A stretch of DNA of 64,000 bases from NCBI RefSeq assembly GCF_003148905.1, contig NZ_QGHC01000002.1:310001-374000 (forward strand), read 5' to 3'. Below the pieces are notes generated by a model. That model did not search any database. It saw only the letters and a list, made by a program, of their open reading frames with translations, and was not told the origin of the DNA. Source of the stretch: Fulvimonas soli. Lineage in GTDB: Bacteria; Pseudomonadota; Gammaproteobacteria; Xanthomonadales; Rhodanobacteraceae. Of the stretch, positions 23,436 through 32,095 are shown piece after piece. Every line of letters begins with the position of its first letter. Position 1 is the first letter of the stretch. Position numbers and translations under genes: made by a program.

Positions 23436-25670
23436 ATGCCGTCCGCCCGCCGCCACCGCTCCCTGCTCCGCCGCCTCTACCGCGGCCTGCTGCGGCTGGC
23501 CGGCTGGGTGGCGATCGTGCTGGACCACCTCAAGCCGGTGCGGGTGCCGCTGCTGGTGCTCGCCGTGGCGGTGGCCGCGGTGCTGGGCGTGGACCAGGTG
23601 AGCGAGCTGTTCCTGATCGCGCTGTGGACCGACCCCGACACCGGCCGCTACCTGTGGCTGCTGGCCGGCGCCGCGCTGGCGGGCCTGGCGGTGTGGTACG
23701 AGGCGCGGCACGCCTACCGCATGGTCTACCCGCGCTGGCCCGCGTTGCAGGACCCGCGCGCGCGGGGCCTGCGCGAATGGCTGCCGCGCGTGCTCGGCGC
23801 GGCGGTGCCCACGCTGGTGCTGCTCGGCTACCTGGTCGCCGTGCGCCGCGTGCCCGACGGCCTGTGCCGCGCGGTGGGCGACTGCCTGCGGCGCGACCTG
23901 CGCGCGGCCGGCCTGCTGCTGGAGACCGCCGCGCTGACCGCGTTCTTCGTCGGCCGCCGGCCGCTGCTCGACCGCTGGTGCGCGCACCGCGGGCGGCCGC
24001 CGCTGCTGGCGCCGCGGCCCGCGCTGGAGCCGCGCGCGCGGCGGCTGCGCGAGCTGGGCCGCGCGCCGCGGCGCATCCTGGCCGGCGCGCTGCTGCTCAA
24101 CGTGGCGGTGACGGTGCTGATCGGCTGGCGGCCGACCCTGCTCGACGGCGGCGGCCCGCTGGCGATCCTGCTGCTGGCGGCGGCCTTCCTCGCGCTCTCC
24201 GGCGGCCTGCTGTGCATGCTCGCCGACCGCCGCGGCTGGCCGCTGCTCAGCGTGCTGCTGCTGGTCACCGCGGCGCTGCACGCGCTGCACCTCAACGACA
24301 ACCACCGCGTGCGCCAGTACCCGGCGATGAGCACGCACCAGCATCCGGCGCCGCCGCCGCCGGACGCGCGGCCGCGCTTCGACGACTACGCGCAGGCCTG
24401 GCTGGCCGACCGCTGCGCCGGCCGCGCGGTGTGCCCGGTGGTGCTGGTGTCCGCCGAGGGCGGCGGCATCCGCGCGGCGGCCTGGACTGCGCTGGTGCTG
24501 GGCCGGCTCACCGAGCGCGTGCAGGCGCTGGCGCCCGCGCCGGGCGAGCCGTGGCTGGCGCGCCACCTGTTCGCCGGCAGCGGCGTGTCCGGCGGCAGCC
24601 TGGGCCTGGCCACCTACGTCGGCCTGCTGCGCGCGCCGCCGGACGGCGCGCCGCTGGACCGCCGCGCGCAGGCGCTGCTCAGCCACGACTTCCTCGCGCC
24701 CGCGCTGGCCAACCTGTTCTTCGTCGACTTCACCCAGCGCTGGCTGCCCGGCGCCTGGTTCGACGACCGCGCCCGCGCGCTCACCCGCGCCTGGGAGAAC
24801 GCCGCGCGCAAGCAGGGCGTGGCCGCGTTCGCGCAGCCGTTCGCCGCGGCGTACCTGCGCGCGGACGGCACGCCGGACACCGCGGCCCCCGCGCTGTTCC
24901 TCAACAGCACCACCGTGGCCGAGGGCCGGCGCTTCGTCCAGCACCCGTTCCAGCCGCTGGCCACGCCGCAGCGGCAGCCGTGGACGGCGGCCTACGACGG
25001 CGCGGCCTGGCTGGACCCGCGCGTGCCGCTGAGCGAGGCGGTGCTCAACAGCGCGCGCTTCACCTACATCAGCCCGGCCGGCACGCTGGAGACCGCCGGC
25101 GACCCGCGCCCGGTGCCGGCCACGCTGCAGCTGGTGGACGGCGGCTACTTCGAGAACTCCGGCGCCACCACCCTGCTGGAGGTGATGCGCCTGCTGCGCG
25201 GCCTCGCGGCGCAGCGCGGGCAGCGGCTGCGCTTCATCGTGCTGCACATCAGCAACGACCCGCAGCTCAGCGACTTCGTCGACCGCCACGACCGCGCGCG
25301 CTTCATGCCGTTCTATTCCGCCGACTGCCCGGCGCCCGCGCCGCTGCCCCCGTCGCGGCCGAGCGGCGAGGCCGCTGCGCCGCTGCGCGCGCTGCTCGAC
25401 ACGCGCAGCGCGCGCGGCGGCTACGCGCGCGCCCAGCTGCTCGGCGCGCTGCACCCGGACGAACGGGAGCCGGCGCGCGGCGACCTGCTCTGGCACTTCC
25501 GCCTGTGCGGCGGCGGCTACCCGATGCCGCTGGGCTGGACCATCTCCGCCCCGGTGTTCGAGGCGATGCGCCGCCAGCTGGAGGCGAACTACCCGCTGGA
25601 CGCGATGGCGCGCGCGCTGCGCGAGCAGCTCGCGCCGGATGTCGCACGGGATGAGACGTCGCCGCGCTAG
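23436..25670 (+). CDS. Membrane-anchored patatin-like phospholipase
   Basis: The 744-residue protein has an N-terminal half with several hydrophobic segments (to about residue 300) and a C-terminal patatin-like domain. Catalytic features are the oxyanion-hole glycines in SAEGGGIRAAAW (about 340), the nucleophile motif GSGVSGGSLG (about 381, Ser in GVSGG) and the dyad Asp in VDGGYFENSG (about 567). Such enzymes are acyl hydrolases acting on lipids. The layout suggests an inner-membrane enzyme. The radical SAM gene begins 9 bp after its stop, so the two are probably co-transcribed. Substrate unknown. Confidence 0.75.
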   Translation: MPSARRHRSLLRRLYRGLLRLAGWVAIVLDHLKPVRVPLLVLAVAVAAVLGVDQVSELFLIALWTDPDTGRYLWLLAGAALAGLAVWYEARHAYRMVYPRWPALQDPRARGLREWLPRVLGAAVPTLVLLGYLVAVRRVPDGLCRAVGDCLRRDLRAAGLLLETAALTAFFVGRRPLLDRWCAHRGRPPLLAPRPALEPRARRLRELGRAPRRILAGALLLNVAVTVLIGWRPTLLDGGGPLAILLLAAAFLALSGGLLCMLADRRGWPLLSVLLLVTAALHALHLNDNHRVRQYPAMSTHQHPAPPPPDARPRFDDYAQAWLADRCAGRAVCPVVLVSAEGGGIRAAAWTALVLGRLTERVQALAPAPGEPWLARHLFAGSGVSGGSLGLATYVGLLRAPPDGAPLDRRAQALLSHDFLAPALANLFFVDFTQRWLPGAWFDDRARALTRAWENAARKQGVAAFAQPFAAAYLRADGTPDTAAPALFLNSTTVAEGRRFVQHPFQPLATPQRQPWTAAYDGAAWLDPRVPLSEAVLNSARFTYISPAGTLETAGDPRPVPATLQLVDGGYFENSGATTLLEVMRLLRGLAAQRGQRLRFIVLHISNDPQLSDFVDRHDRARFMPFYSADCPAPAPLPPSRPSGEAAAPLRALLDTRSARGGYARAQLLGALHPDEREPARGDLLWHFRLCGGGYPMPLGWTISAPVFEAMRRQLEANYPLDAMARALREQLAPDVARDETSPR

Positions 25671-25679
25671 GCTCGCGGG

Positions 25680-26780
25680 ATGTCCGCCACATCCGCCGAC
25701 CCCTTCGGCCCGCGCGCCTGGAAAGGCCGCGGCGCCGCGTCCAACCCGGAAGGGCGCTTCGAGTCGATCCGCCACCAGGCGGAGGACGACGGCTGGCAGA
25801 GCGCGCTGCTCGACCAGGCAGCGCCGCGCCCGCGCACCGAGGTGACGGAGGAGCGCGCGCGCAGCGTGATCACCCGCAACGACTCGCCCGACATCGCCTT
25901 CGAGCAGGCGATGAACCCGTACCGCGGCTGCGAGCACGGCTGCATCTACTGCTTCGCGCGGCCCTCGCACAGCTACCTCAACCTCTCGCCGGGCCTGGAC
26001 TTCGAGACCCGGCTGCGCGCCAAGGGCAACTTCGCCGAGGTGCTGCGCGCCGAGCTGGCCCGGCCCGGCTACGTGCCGAGGCCGATCAACATCGGCAGCA
26101 ACACCGATCCCTACCAGCCGGTCGAGAAGAAGTGGCGGCTCACCCGCGCCGCGCTGGAGGTGCTGCTCGAATGCCGCCACCCCTGCACCCTGGTCACCAA
26201 GAACGCGCTGGTCGAGCGCGACCTCGACCTGCTCGCGGCGATGGCGCGCGAGCGGCTGGTGCAGGTGTTCGTCTCGGTCAACTCGCTGGACAACCACCTC
26301 GCCGCGAAGCTGGAGCCGCGCGCCAGCGCGCCGCACCGGCGGCTGAAGGCGATCGGCGCGCTGGCCGGGGCCGGCGTGCCGGTGGGCGTGCTGGTGGCGC
26401 CGATCATCCCCGCGCTCAACGACCACGACATGGAGGCGGTGCTGGAACGGGCGCACGCGGCCGGCGCGCGCTGCGCCGGCTACACCGTGGTGCGGTTGCC
26501 GTGGGAGCTCAAGCGGCTGTTCCGCGAATGGCTGGCGCTGCACGCGCCCGAGCGCGCCGCGCACGTGATGAGCCTGGTGCAGCAGATGAACGGCGGCCGC
26601 GACTACGACAGCGACTTCCGCACCCGCATGCGCGGGCAGGGCGTGTTCGCCGAGCTGCTGCGCCGCCGCTTCGAGCTCGTCTGCCGCCGGCTCGGCTACG
26701 GCCGCGCGCGCGAGCTCAGGCTCGACGCCTCGCGCTTCGTGCCGCCGCGCGAGCCCTCGCCGCAGGGCGAGTTGTTCTAG
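25680..26780 (+). CDS. PA0069-family radical SAM protein
   Basis: This 366-residue protein resembles PA0069/SplB-like radical SAM proteins. The cluster-binding cysteines are in YRGCEHGCIYCFARPSH (Cys84, Cys88, Cys91), the C-x3-C-x2-C pattern that ligates a 4Fe-4S cluster for generation of a deoxyadenosyl radical. Other conserved parts are RNDSPDIAFEQAMNPY before it and GSNTDPYQPVEKKWRLTR after. The substrate of this family is not known. It starts 9 bp after the patatin-like gene and ends 3 bp before the convergent lipoprotein gene. Confidence 0.88.
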   Translation: MSATSADPFGPRAWKGRGAASNPEGRFESIRHQAEDDGWQSALLDQAAPRPRTEVTEERARSVITRNDSPDIAFEQAMNPYRGCEHGCIYCFARPSHSYLNLSPGLDFETRLRAKGNFAEVLRAELARPGYVPRPINIGSNTDPYQPVEKKWRLTRAALEVLLECRHPCTLVTKNALVERDLDLLAAMARERLVQVFVSVNSLDNHLAAKLEPRASAPHRRLKAIGALAGAGVPVGVLVAPIIPALNDHDMEAVLERAHAAGARCAGYTVVRLPWELKRLFREWLALHAPERAAHVMSLVQQMNGGRDYDSDFRTRMRGQGVFAELLRRRFELVCRRLGYGRARELRLDASRFVPPREPSPQGELF

Positions 26781-26783
26781 GCC

Positions 26784-27716
26784 TCAGCGCCCGGCGCGCG
26801 CGGCCAGGTCGGCGGCGCCCTGGCGCGCCTCCTGCAGCGCGGCGAGCCTGGCGCGGATGGCCGGGACCGCCGCCAGCGCGGCCTGCTCGCCGGCCAGGAT
26901 GGCCTGGTGCTTCTGCGCGAAGTCGGCGGCGCCGATGCCGTCCACGCGCGGGCGGATCACCACGTCGGCGCGCTGCATCTCCTGCGCGCCGAGCTGCTGG
27001 CCCATGATGCTGATCGACTGGCCGAGGATGCCGAGCATGTCCTGCGGGCTGCGGCCGTCGGCCTTGCTGGAGATGTCCACCGCGATCACGAAGTCGGCGC
27101 CGAGCTGGCGCGCGGCGTCCACCGGCACCGGGCTGCTCAGGCCGCCGTCGACGTAGTGGCGGCCGCCGATCGCGGCGGGCTCGAACACGCCGGGGATGCT
27201 GCAGGAGGCGCGCACCGCCTGGCCGGCGTCGCCGCGCACGAACACCGTGCGCCGGCCGCTCTCCAGCTCGGTGGCGACGGCGGCGAAGGGGCGCGGCAGG
27301 CGCTCGATCGGGCGGCGCTGCAGCAGCCCGTCCACGTAGTCCTGCAGCGCCTGGCCCTGCACCAGGCCGCCGGCGAACAGGTGCACGTCGCGCAGCTTCG
27401 TCTCGTCCAGCGCGAAGGCGGCCCGCTGCAGTGCGAAGGCGTCCATGCCGCCGGCGTACAGCGCGCCCACCACGCTGCCGGCGCTGGTGCCGGCGACCAC
27501 GTCGACGTGGATGCCGCTGGCCTCCAGCATCTTGATCACGCCGATGTGGGCGAAGCCCTTGGCCGCGCCGCCGCCCAGCGCCAGGCCGACCTTCGGCGGC
27601 GGCACCACGACGGCGGGCGCCGGCGGCGGCGCGGGCTTGCCATGGCCGAGGCAGGCGCACAGCAGCAGGCTGGCGAGCAGGGGCAGGAGCGGCTGGAGGC
27701 GGCGCGGGAGCGTCAT
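26784..27716 (-). CDS. RssA-like patatin-family lipoprotein
   Basis: From the ATG at 27716 the protein has 310 residues: a lipoprotein signal (MTLPRRLQPLLPLLASLLLC, acylated Cys20 or Cys22), a Pro-rich linker, then a patatin-like serine hydrolase domain with GGGAAKGFAHIGV (oxyanion hole), GTSAGS (nucleophile Ser79) and YVDGGLSSPVPV (dyad Asp). It resembles E. coli RssA and Pseudomonas NTE-type esterases. It should sit in the periplasm or outer membrane. No Shine-Dalgarno is evident; instead a hairpin plus U-run terminator structure lies 19-49 nt upstream of the start. Confidence 0.8.
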   Translation of the reverse strand: MTLPRRLQPLLPLLASLLLCACLGHGKPAPPPAPAVVVPPPKVGLALGGGAAKGFAHIGVIKMLEASGIHVDVVAGTSAGSVVGALYAGGMDAFALQRAAFALDETKLRDVHLFAGGLVQGQALQDYVDGLLQRRPIERLPRPFAAVATELESGRRTVFVRGDAGQAVRASCSIPGVFEPAAIGGRHYVDGGLSSPVPVDAARQLGADFVIAVDISSKADGRSPQDMLGILGQSISIMGQQLGAQEMQRADVVIRPRVDGIGAADFAQKHQAILAGEQAALAAVPAIRARLAALQEARQGAADLAARAGR

Positions 27717-27734
27717 CGGTCGACGGTCAGGAGG

Positions 27735-27765
27735 AAAAAAGACCGCCGGCCTGGCAGGCCGGCGG
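27735..27765 (-). terminator. Intrinsic terminator just upstream of the RssA-like gene
   Basis: On the minus strand a perfect 10-bp stem (CCGCCGGCCT at 27743-27752 with AGGCCGGCGG at 27756-27765, 3-nt loop) is followed by six U (complement of 27735-27740). It ends a transcript about 20 nt before the ATG at 27716, so it terminates fbp read-through, ends a small RNA from the 400-bp space behind it, or attenuates the lipoprotein gene. Confidence 0.85.
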
Positions 27766-28173
27766 CTGGCGGGCGAGTGTACGGCCGCCGGCGGGCGACG
27801 CGATGGCGGAACGGGGCGCGCCATTGGGCGTTCGCTCAGCCGGGTACCGGCGCTCGGGTGCGGCAGGCCGTGGGCGGGAGACGGGAGCCGGCCGGCATCC
27901 CGTGTGCGTGCCGCGGCGATGCGAAGTTCGGGGGACGGCCAGGGGCCTGCATCGTCGTCCTGCGGCGCAGGCCGGGCGGCGCGCGGGCGGTTGCATGGCG
28001 GGCCGATCGGGCGGTGCGAAACGGGTCGACTGGCGGCGGTCGCCCGGCCGGGCCGTGTCGCCGCTGGATTCCGGCCGGCGCCGGAATGACGAGCAAGAGC
28101 CCCGCGCGGCGGCGGGTGGCGCGCCGCGGGCGTGGGTGGCGCGACCCAGATGGCGGGCGCCGCGCCTTCCGCC
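27766..28173. other. 408-bp space between fbp and the lipoprotein gene
   Basis: No convincing gene is visible on either strand. It contains an ATTCCGGC-4-GCCGGAAT hairpin (28068-28087) followed by GACG, of the same family as the hairpin at 16214-16245. Because it ends in a clean minus-strand terminator, a small RNA transcribed on the minus strand is possible. Confidence 0.4.
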
Positions 28174-29193
28174 TCAGACCGCCGCGTCCGCCTCGACGTG
28201 GTAGTGCGTGGCCAGCTCGATCTCCTTCTTCGAGCCGAGGAACACCGGCACGCGCTGGTGCAGGGCGGTGGGCTGCAGGTCGAGGATGCGCTCGCGCCCG
28301 GTGCTGGCCGCGCCGCCGGCCTGCTCGACGATGAAGGCCATCGGGTTGGCCTCGTACATCAGGCGCAGCTTGCCGCTCTGGCCCTTGGCCCTGAGCTTGG
28401 CGTCCAGCGGGTAGAAGAACACGCCGCCGCGGGTGAGGATGCGGTGCACGTCGGCCACCATCGAGGCCACCCAGCGCATGTTGAAGTCCTTGCCGCGCGG
28501 GCCGTCCCTGCCGGCCAGCAGCTCGCCGACGTAGCGCTGCATCGGCGCCTCCCAGTGGCGCTGGTTGGACATGTTGATGGCGAACTCGGCGGTCTCCTCC
28601 GGGATGCGGATGTCGCGCCGGGTCAGCACGAAGCTGCCCACCTCGCGGTCGAGGGTGAACTCGTGGCTGCCGTGGCCGAAGGTCAGCACCAGCAGGGTGG
28701 ACGGCCCGTACACCACGTAGCCGGCGGCGAGCTGGGCGGTGCCCGGCTGCAGGAAGTGCTCGGCCTTCGGCTCGGTGACGCCGTCGGGGCAGCGCAGGAT
28801 CGAGAAGATCGTGCCCACCGAGATGTTCACGTCGATGTTGGAGCTGCCGTCCAGCGGGTCGAACAGCAGCAGGTGGTTGCCCTTCGGGTACATGTCCGGG
28901 ATCGGCTGCGGGTCCTCCATCTCCTCCGAGGCGCAGGCGGCGAGCTGGCCGCCCCAGGCGTTGGCCTCCAGCAGGATCTCGTTGGAGATCACGTCCAGCT
29001 TCTTCTGCGCCTCGCCCTGCACGTTGTCGGTGCCGGCGTTGCCCAGCACGCCGCCCAGCGCGCCCTTGCCGGTGGCCACGCCGATGCGCTTGCAGGCGCG
29101 CGCCACCACCTCGATCAGCAGCGACAGCTCGGCGTTGATGTGGCCGGCGCGGCGTTCCTCGATCAGGAACTGGATCAGCGAAATCGGCTTCAT
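28174..29193 (-). CDS. fbp: Fructose-1,6-bisphosphatase class I
   Basis: Fbp hydrolyses fructose 1,6-bisphosphate to fructose 6-phosphate, the committed step of gluconeogenesis, needed for growth on acetate and other C2-C4 acids. The 339-residue protein carries the class I metal/substrate motif [21 protein letters not shown], the acidic EEMEDP and GGVFFYP. The ATG at 29193 gives the normal N-terminus [20 protein letters not shown]. It is divergent from the DJ-1-like gene across a large hairpin. Confidence 0.95.
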   Translation of the reverse strand: MKPISLIQFLIEERRAGHINAELSLLIEVVARACKRIGVATGKGALGGVLGNAGTDNVQGEAQKKLDVISNEILLEANAWGGQLAACASEEMEDPQPIPDMYPKGNHLLLFDPLDGSSNIDVNISVGTIFSILRCPDGVTEPKAEHFLQPGTAQLAAGYVVYGPSTLLVLTFGHGSHEFTLDREVGSFVLTRRDIRIPEETAEFAINMSNQRHWEAPMQRYVGELLAGRDGPRGKDFNMRWVASMVADVHRILTRGGVFFYPLDAKLRAKGQSGKLRLMYEANPMAFIVEQAGGAASTGRERILDLQPTALHQRVPVFLGSKKEIELATHYHVEADAAV

Positions 29194-29252
29194 GTCGGGT
29201 CCATGGCGTCGAAGAAGGAACGCGCATTGTCCGGGCTGCGGCTGAACCGCGC

Positions 29253-29295
29253 CAGCGCGCCCCCCTGCTGACAACACGCTGGCAGCAGGGGGCGC
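29253..29295. terminator. Large hairpin between divergent fbp and DJ-1-like genes
   Basis: GCGCGCCCCCCTGCTG (29253-29268) pairs with CAGCAGGGGGCGCGC (29281-29295) with one bulged C and a 12-nt loop. Between divergent starts it is not an ordinary terminator. A role in the leader of one of the genes, or a relic of a repeat, is possible. Confidence 0.4.
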
Positions 29296-29328
29296 GCATC
29301 CTGCCGTTCCACGATGGAGGGCAAGGGC

Positions 29329-29940
29329 ATGCGCGACACGGTCTATTTCCTGGTCTTCGAAGGCTACGCCGACTGGCAGGCGGCGCTGGCGCTGTGCGAG
29401 ATCCGCCGCCCGGGCGACTGGCGGCTGCGCACGGCGGGCTTCGACCGCGCGCCGGTGCGCTCGATGGGCGGGCTGGCGACGCTGCCCGACCTGGCGCTGG
29501 CCGGGCTGGATCCGGCCGACGCCGCGCTGGTGATCGTCCCCGGCGGCCACCTGTGGCAGCGCGGCGAGGGCGAACCGGCGGTGGCCGCGCTGCGCCGCGC
29601 GCACGCGGCCGGCGCGGTGGTGGCCGGCATCGACAGCGGCGTGCTGGCGCTGGCCCGCGCCGGCCTGCTCGACCATTGCCGCCACACCGGCAACTGGCCC
29701 GGCCACATCGACGGCCTGGTGCCCGGCTACGCCGGCGCCGCGCAGTACGACGCCTCGGTGCTGGCGGTCAGCGACGGCGGCACCATCACCGCCAGCCACC
29801 TGGGCAGCGTGGAGTTCGCGCGCGAGGTGATCCGCACGCTGGACCTGTACGGCCCGACCGACCGCGAGCACTGGTACCGCCTGTTCAAGCACGCCCAGCT
29901 GCCGCCCTGGTGCGTGGGCGAGACCGCGGCGGCGGCGTGA
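29329..29940 (+). CDS. DJ-1/PfpI-family protein lacking the catalytic Cys
   Basis: From the ATG at 29329 (GGAGG 8 bp upstream) the 203-residue protein has the DJ-1/PfpI fold signs: an N-terminal strand with [13 protein letters not shown], the PGG motif VIVPGGHLW, and the nucleophile-elbow segment [19 protein letters not shown]. In active family members the elbow carries a Cys; here Asp102 stands in its place, so glyoxalase/deglycase-type chemistry is unlikely. An upstream in-frame ATG at 29314 has no ribosome-binding site. It heads a tight string of four genes. Confidence 0.75.
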   Translation: MRDTVYFLVFEGYADWQAALALCEIRRPGDWRLRTAGFDRAPVRSMGGLATLPDLALAGLDPADAALVIVPGGHLWQRGEGEPAVAALRRAHAAGAVVAGIDSGVLALARAGLLDHCRHTGNWPGHIDGLVPGYAGAAQYDASVLAVSDGGTITASHLGSVEFAREVIRTLDLYGPTDREHWYRLFKHAQLPPWCVGETAAAA

Positions 29941-29950
29941 GGGCGGGGCG

Positions 29951-30124
29951 ATGACGACGGCATCCCGCATCGATCGCGTCCTGCGCGCCTACCGGCCGCT
30001 CTACCTGCGCGGCACCCTGGTGGAAAACCAGCCCCACCTGCCGCCGCCGCGGCGGTCCGCCGCGGCGCGGCCGCGCCTGCTGCTGCTGGCGCTGGTCGCC
30101 GTGCTGCGCCGGGGGCGGCCGTGA
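29951..30124 (+). CDS. 57-residue basic protein, unknown
   Basis: A small reading frame, [20 protein letters not shown]..., starts 10 bp after the DJ-1-like stop with GGGCGGGG before the ATG. Its TGA overlaps the GTG start of the NIPSNAP gene (GTGA), the hallmark of translational coupling. The product is rich in Arg and Pro with a hydrophobic stretch near the C-terminus ([10 protein letters not shown]). I recognise no family. It may be a real small protein or a coupling leader peptide. Confidence 0.55.
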   Translation: MTTASRIDRVLRAYRPLYLRGTLVENQPHLPPPRRSAAARPRLLLLALVAVLRRGRP

Positions 30125-30885
30125 GCGGCGTGCTGGAGCTGCGCCAGTACACCCTGCGGCCGGGCCAGCGCGAGCGGCTGGTCGAGCTGTTCGAGCGCGA
30201 GTTCGTCGAGTCGCAGGAGGCGCTCGGCATCACGCTGCCCGGCCAGTTCCGCGATCTGGACGACCCGGACCGCTTCGTTTGGCTGCGCGGCTTCGCCGAC
30301 ATGCCTGCGCGCGCGGCGGCGCTGGCAGCGTTCTACGACGGCCCGGTGTGGCGCGCGCACCGCGCGGCGGCCAACGCCACCATGATCGACTCCGACGACG
30401 TGCTGCTGCTGCGCCCGCTGTGGGACTTCGACCTGCGCGGCCTGCGCCGGCCCGCGCACGGCGAGGCGGCGCCGGCCGGAATGGTCGCCGCCACCGTCTG
30501 CGCGGTGCCGCCGGCCGCGGCGCGGGCGCTGGCGGAGGACTTCGACGCGCGGCTGCGCCCGCTGCTGCAGGCGCACGGCGCGCACGTGCTGGCCAGCTGC
30601 GTCACCGGGACCGCGCGCAACAACTTCCCGCGCCTGCCGGTGCGCGAGGGCGAGCACGTGTTCGTCTGGTTCGCCGCCTTCGCCGACGCCGCGGCGCACG
30701 CGCGCCATCTCGCCGCGCTGGCCGCCGACCCGGCCGCGCGGGGCGCGCTGGCGGCGTGGTGCCTGCGCCTGGAGGCCGCGCCGCTTACCCTGCGCCTGGC
30801 GCCGACGCCGCGCTCGCTGCTGCGCGGCGCCACGCCCCTTCCGTCCGCCACCATGCCGGCCCGGCCGGCGAGGGAGAACGCATGA
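30121..30885 (+). CDS. NIPSNAP-family protein
   Basis: The 254-residue protein begins [20 protein letters not shown], the NIPSNAP alpha-beta ferredoxin-like domain, and likely contains two such domains, the second starting near residue 120. The molecular role of bacterial NIPSNAP proteins is not known. The start is GTG, overlapping the stop of the small upstream frame, and its stop overlaps the ATG of the GFA gene (ATGA). Coupled translation of this string suggests a common task, perhaps handling reactive aldehydes together with the GFA and DJ-1-like proteins; that is inference. Confidence 0.83.
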   Translation: MSGVLELRQYTLRPGQRERLVELFEREFVESQEALGITLPGQFRDLDDPDRFVWLRGFADMPARAAALAAFYDGPVWRAHRAAANATMIDSDDVLLLRPLWDFDLRGLRRPAHGEAAPAGMVAATVCAVPPAAARALAEDFDARLRPLLQAHGAHVLASCVTGTARNNFPRLPVREGEHVFVWFAAFADAAAHARHLAALAADPAARGALAAWCLRLEAAPLTLRLAPTPRSLLRGATPLPSATMPARPARENA

Positions 30886-31286
30886 AGAAGACCTACCACG
30901 GCAGCTGCCACTGCGGCGCGGTGCGGTACGCGGTCGACCTCGACCTCGCCGCCGGCACCGGGCGCTGCAACTGCTCGATCTGCGCCAAGACGCGCCACTG
31001 GGGCGCGATCGCCAGGCCGCAGGACTTCCGCCTGCTGGGCGGCGAGGAGGCGCTGGCCGACTACCGGTTCGGCACGCGGAGCGTGCACCACCTGTTCTGC
31101 CGCCACTGCGGCGTGCGCCCGTTCGGGCGCGGCCACGTGGAGGCGCTCGGCGGCGACTACGTGTCGGTCAGCCTGGCCTGCCTCGACGACGTCGAGCCGC
31201 AGGAGCTGATCGACGCGCCGCTGCGCTACGCCGACGGCCGCCACGACAACTGGCGCAACCCGCCGGCGGAGACGCGGCACCTGTGA
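30882..31286 (+). CDS. GFA-family (glutathione-dependent formaldehyde-activating-like) zinc protein
   Basis: The 134-residue protein has the Cys pattern of the GFA/CENP-V family: [24 protein letters not shown] and [14 protein letters not shown], which bind two zinc ions. The founding member speeds formation of S-hydroxymethylglutathione, but most family members have unproven substrates. Its ATG at 30882 overlaps the NIPSNAP stop. A glutathione-transferase gene follows 109 bp later, so a glutathione link is plausible. Confidence 0.87.
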   Translation: MKKTYHGSCHCGAVRYAVDLDLAAGTGRCNCSICAKTRHWGAIARPQDFRLLGGEEALADYRFGTRSVHHLFCRHCGVRPFGRGHVEALGGDYVSVSLACLDDVEPQELIDAPLRYADGRHDNWRNPPAETRHL

Positions 31287-31395
31287 GGAAGGCGCGCCGT
31301 CCGGGCCGGCATCCGCCGGGTCGTCCGCGCGGCCCCTGCGTCCCGCGTGGACAATCCGTCCGTCACACCTGAGCGAATCCGCACCAGGAGCTAGC

Positions 31396-32022
31396 ATGAC
31401 CCACCAGGACCGCCATGTCGTCTTCTACCATGCCCCGCAGTCGCGCTCGCGCGGCACGCTGAACCTGCTGGAGGAGCTGGAGGCCGACTACGAGCTGCGC
31501 GTGCTCGACCTCGAAGCGACCCGGCAGCCGGCCTATCTGGCGGTCAACCCGATGGGCAAGGTGCCGGCGATCCTGCACCGGGGCATGCTGGTCGCCGAGC
31601 AGCCGGCGGTGATGATCTACCTGGCCGACCTCTACGCCGACCGCGGCCTGGCGCCGGCGCTGGACGACCCGCTGCGCGGGCCGTACCTGCGCTGGCTGGT
31701 GTTCTACGGCTCCTGCTTCGAGCCGGCGCTGATCGACCGCTCGATGCAGCGCGAGCTGGCGCCGCCCTCGCGCTCGCCCTACGGCAGCTGGGACGACGTG
31801 ATGAACGCGCTCACCGGCCAGCTCGCGGCGGGGCCGTGGCTGCTCGGCGGACGCTTCACCGCGGCCGACGTGCTGTGGGGCACGGCGCTGCACTGGACCA
31901 TCGGCTTCAGGCTGGTGCCGGAGCTGCCGCTGCTGCGCGAGTACGTCGACCGCGTGCACGCCCGACCCGGCATGCAGCGGGCCGCGGCCAGGGAAGAAGC
32001 GCTGCGCGCCGGGCGGAGCTGA
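31396..32022 (+). CDS. Glutathione S-transferase family protein
   Basis: A 208-residue cytosolic GST-like protein: thioredoxin-fold N-terminal domain (VVFYHAPQSRSRGTLNLLEE; cis-Pro region MGKVPAIL; glutathione-binding EQPAVMIYLAD) and an all-alpha C-terminal domain with the N-capping-box region FTAADVLWG. Conjugation, isomerisation or reductase chemistry cannot be told apart from sequence. AGGAG precedes the ATG by 6 bp. It follows the GFA-containing string in the same direction. Confidence 0.86.
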   Translation: MTHQDRHVVFYHAPQSRSRGTLNLLEELEADYELRVLDLEATRQPAYLAVNPMGKVPAILHRGMLVAEQPAVMIYLADLYADRGLAPALDDPLRGPYLRWLVFYGSCFEPALIDRSMQRELAPPSRSPYGSWDDVMNALTGQLAAGPWLLGGRFTAADVLWGTALHWTIGFRLVPELPLLREYVDRVHARPGMQRAAAREEALRAGRS

Positions 32023-32095
32023 AGGCCATGCGCCGCGCGCGGCGGGGGGACTTCCGTCGCAGGCGCTGCGACGCGCTTCGCGGCATCATCTGCGG

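Noticed and set aside
30121-30885. NIPSNAP gene starting further downstream at an ATG
   Set aside because: The GTG start begins the conserved [12 protein letters not shown] segment and overlaps the upstream stop as GTGA; later ATGs would cut the domain.
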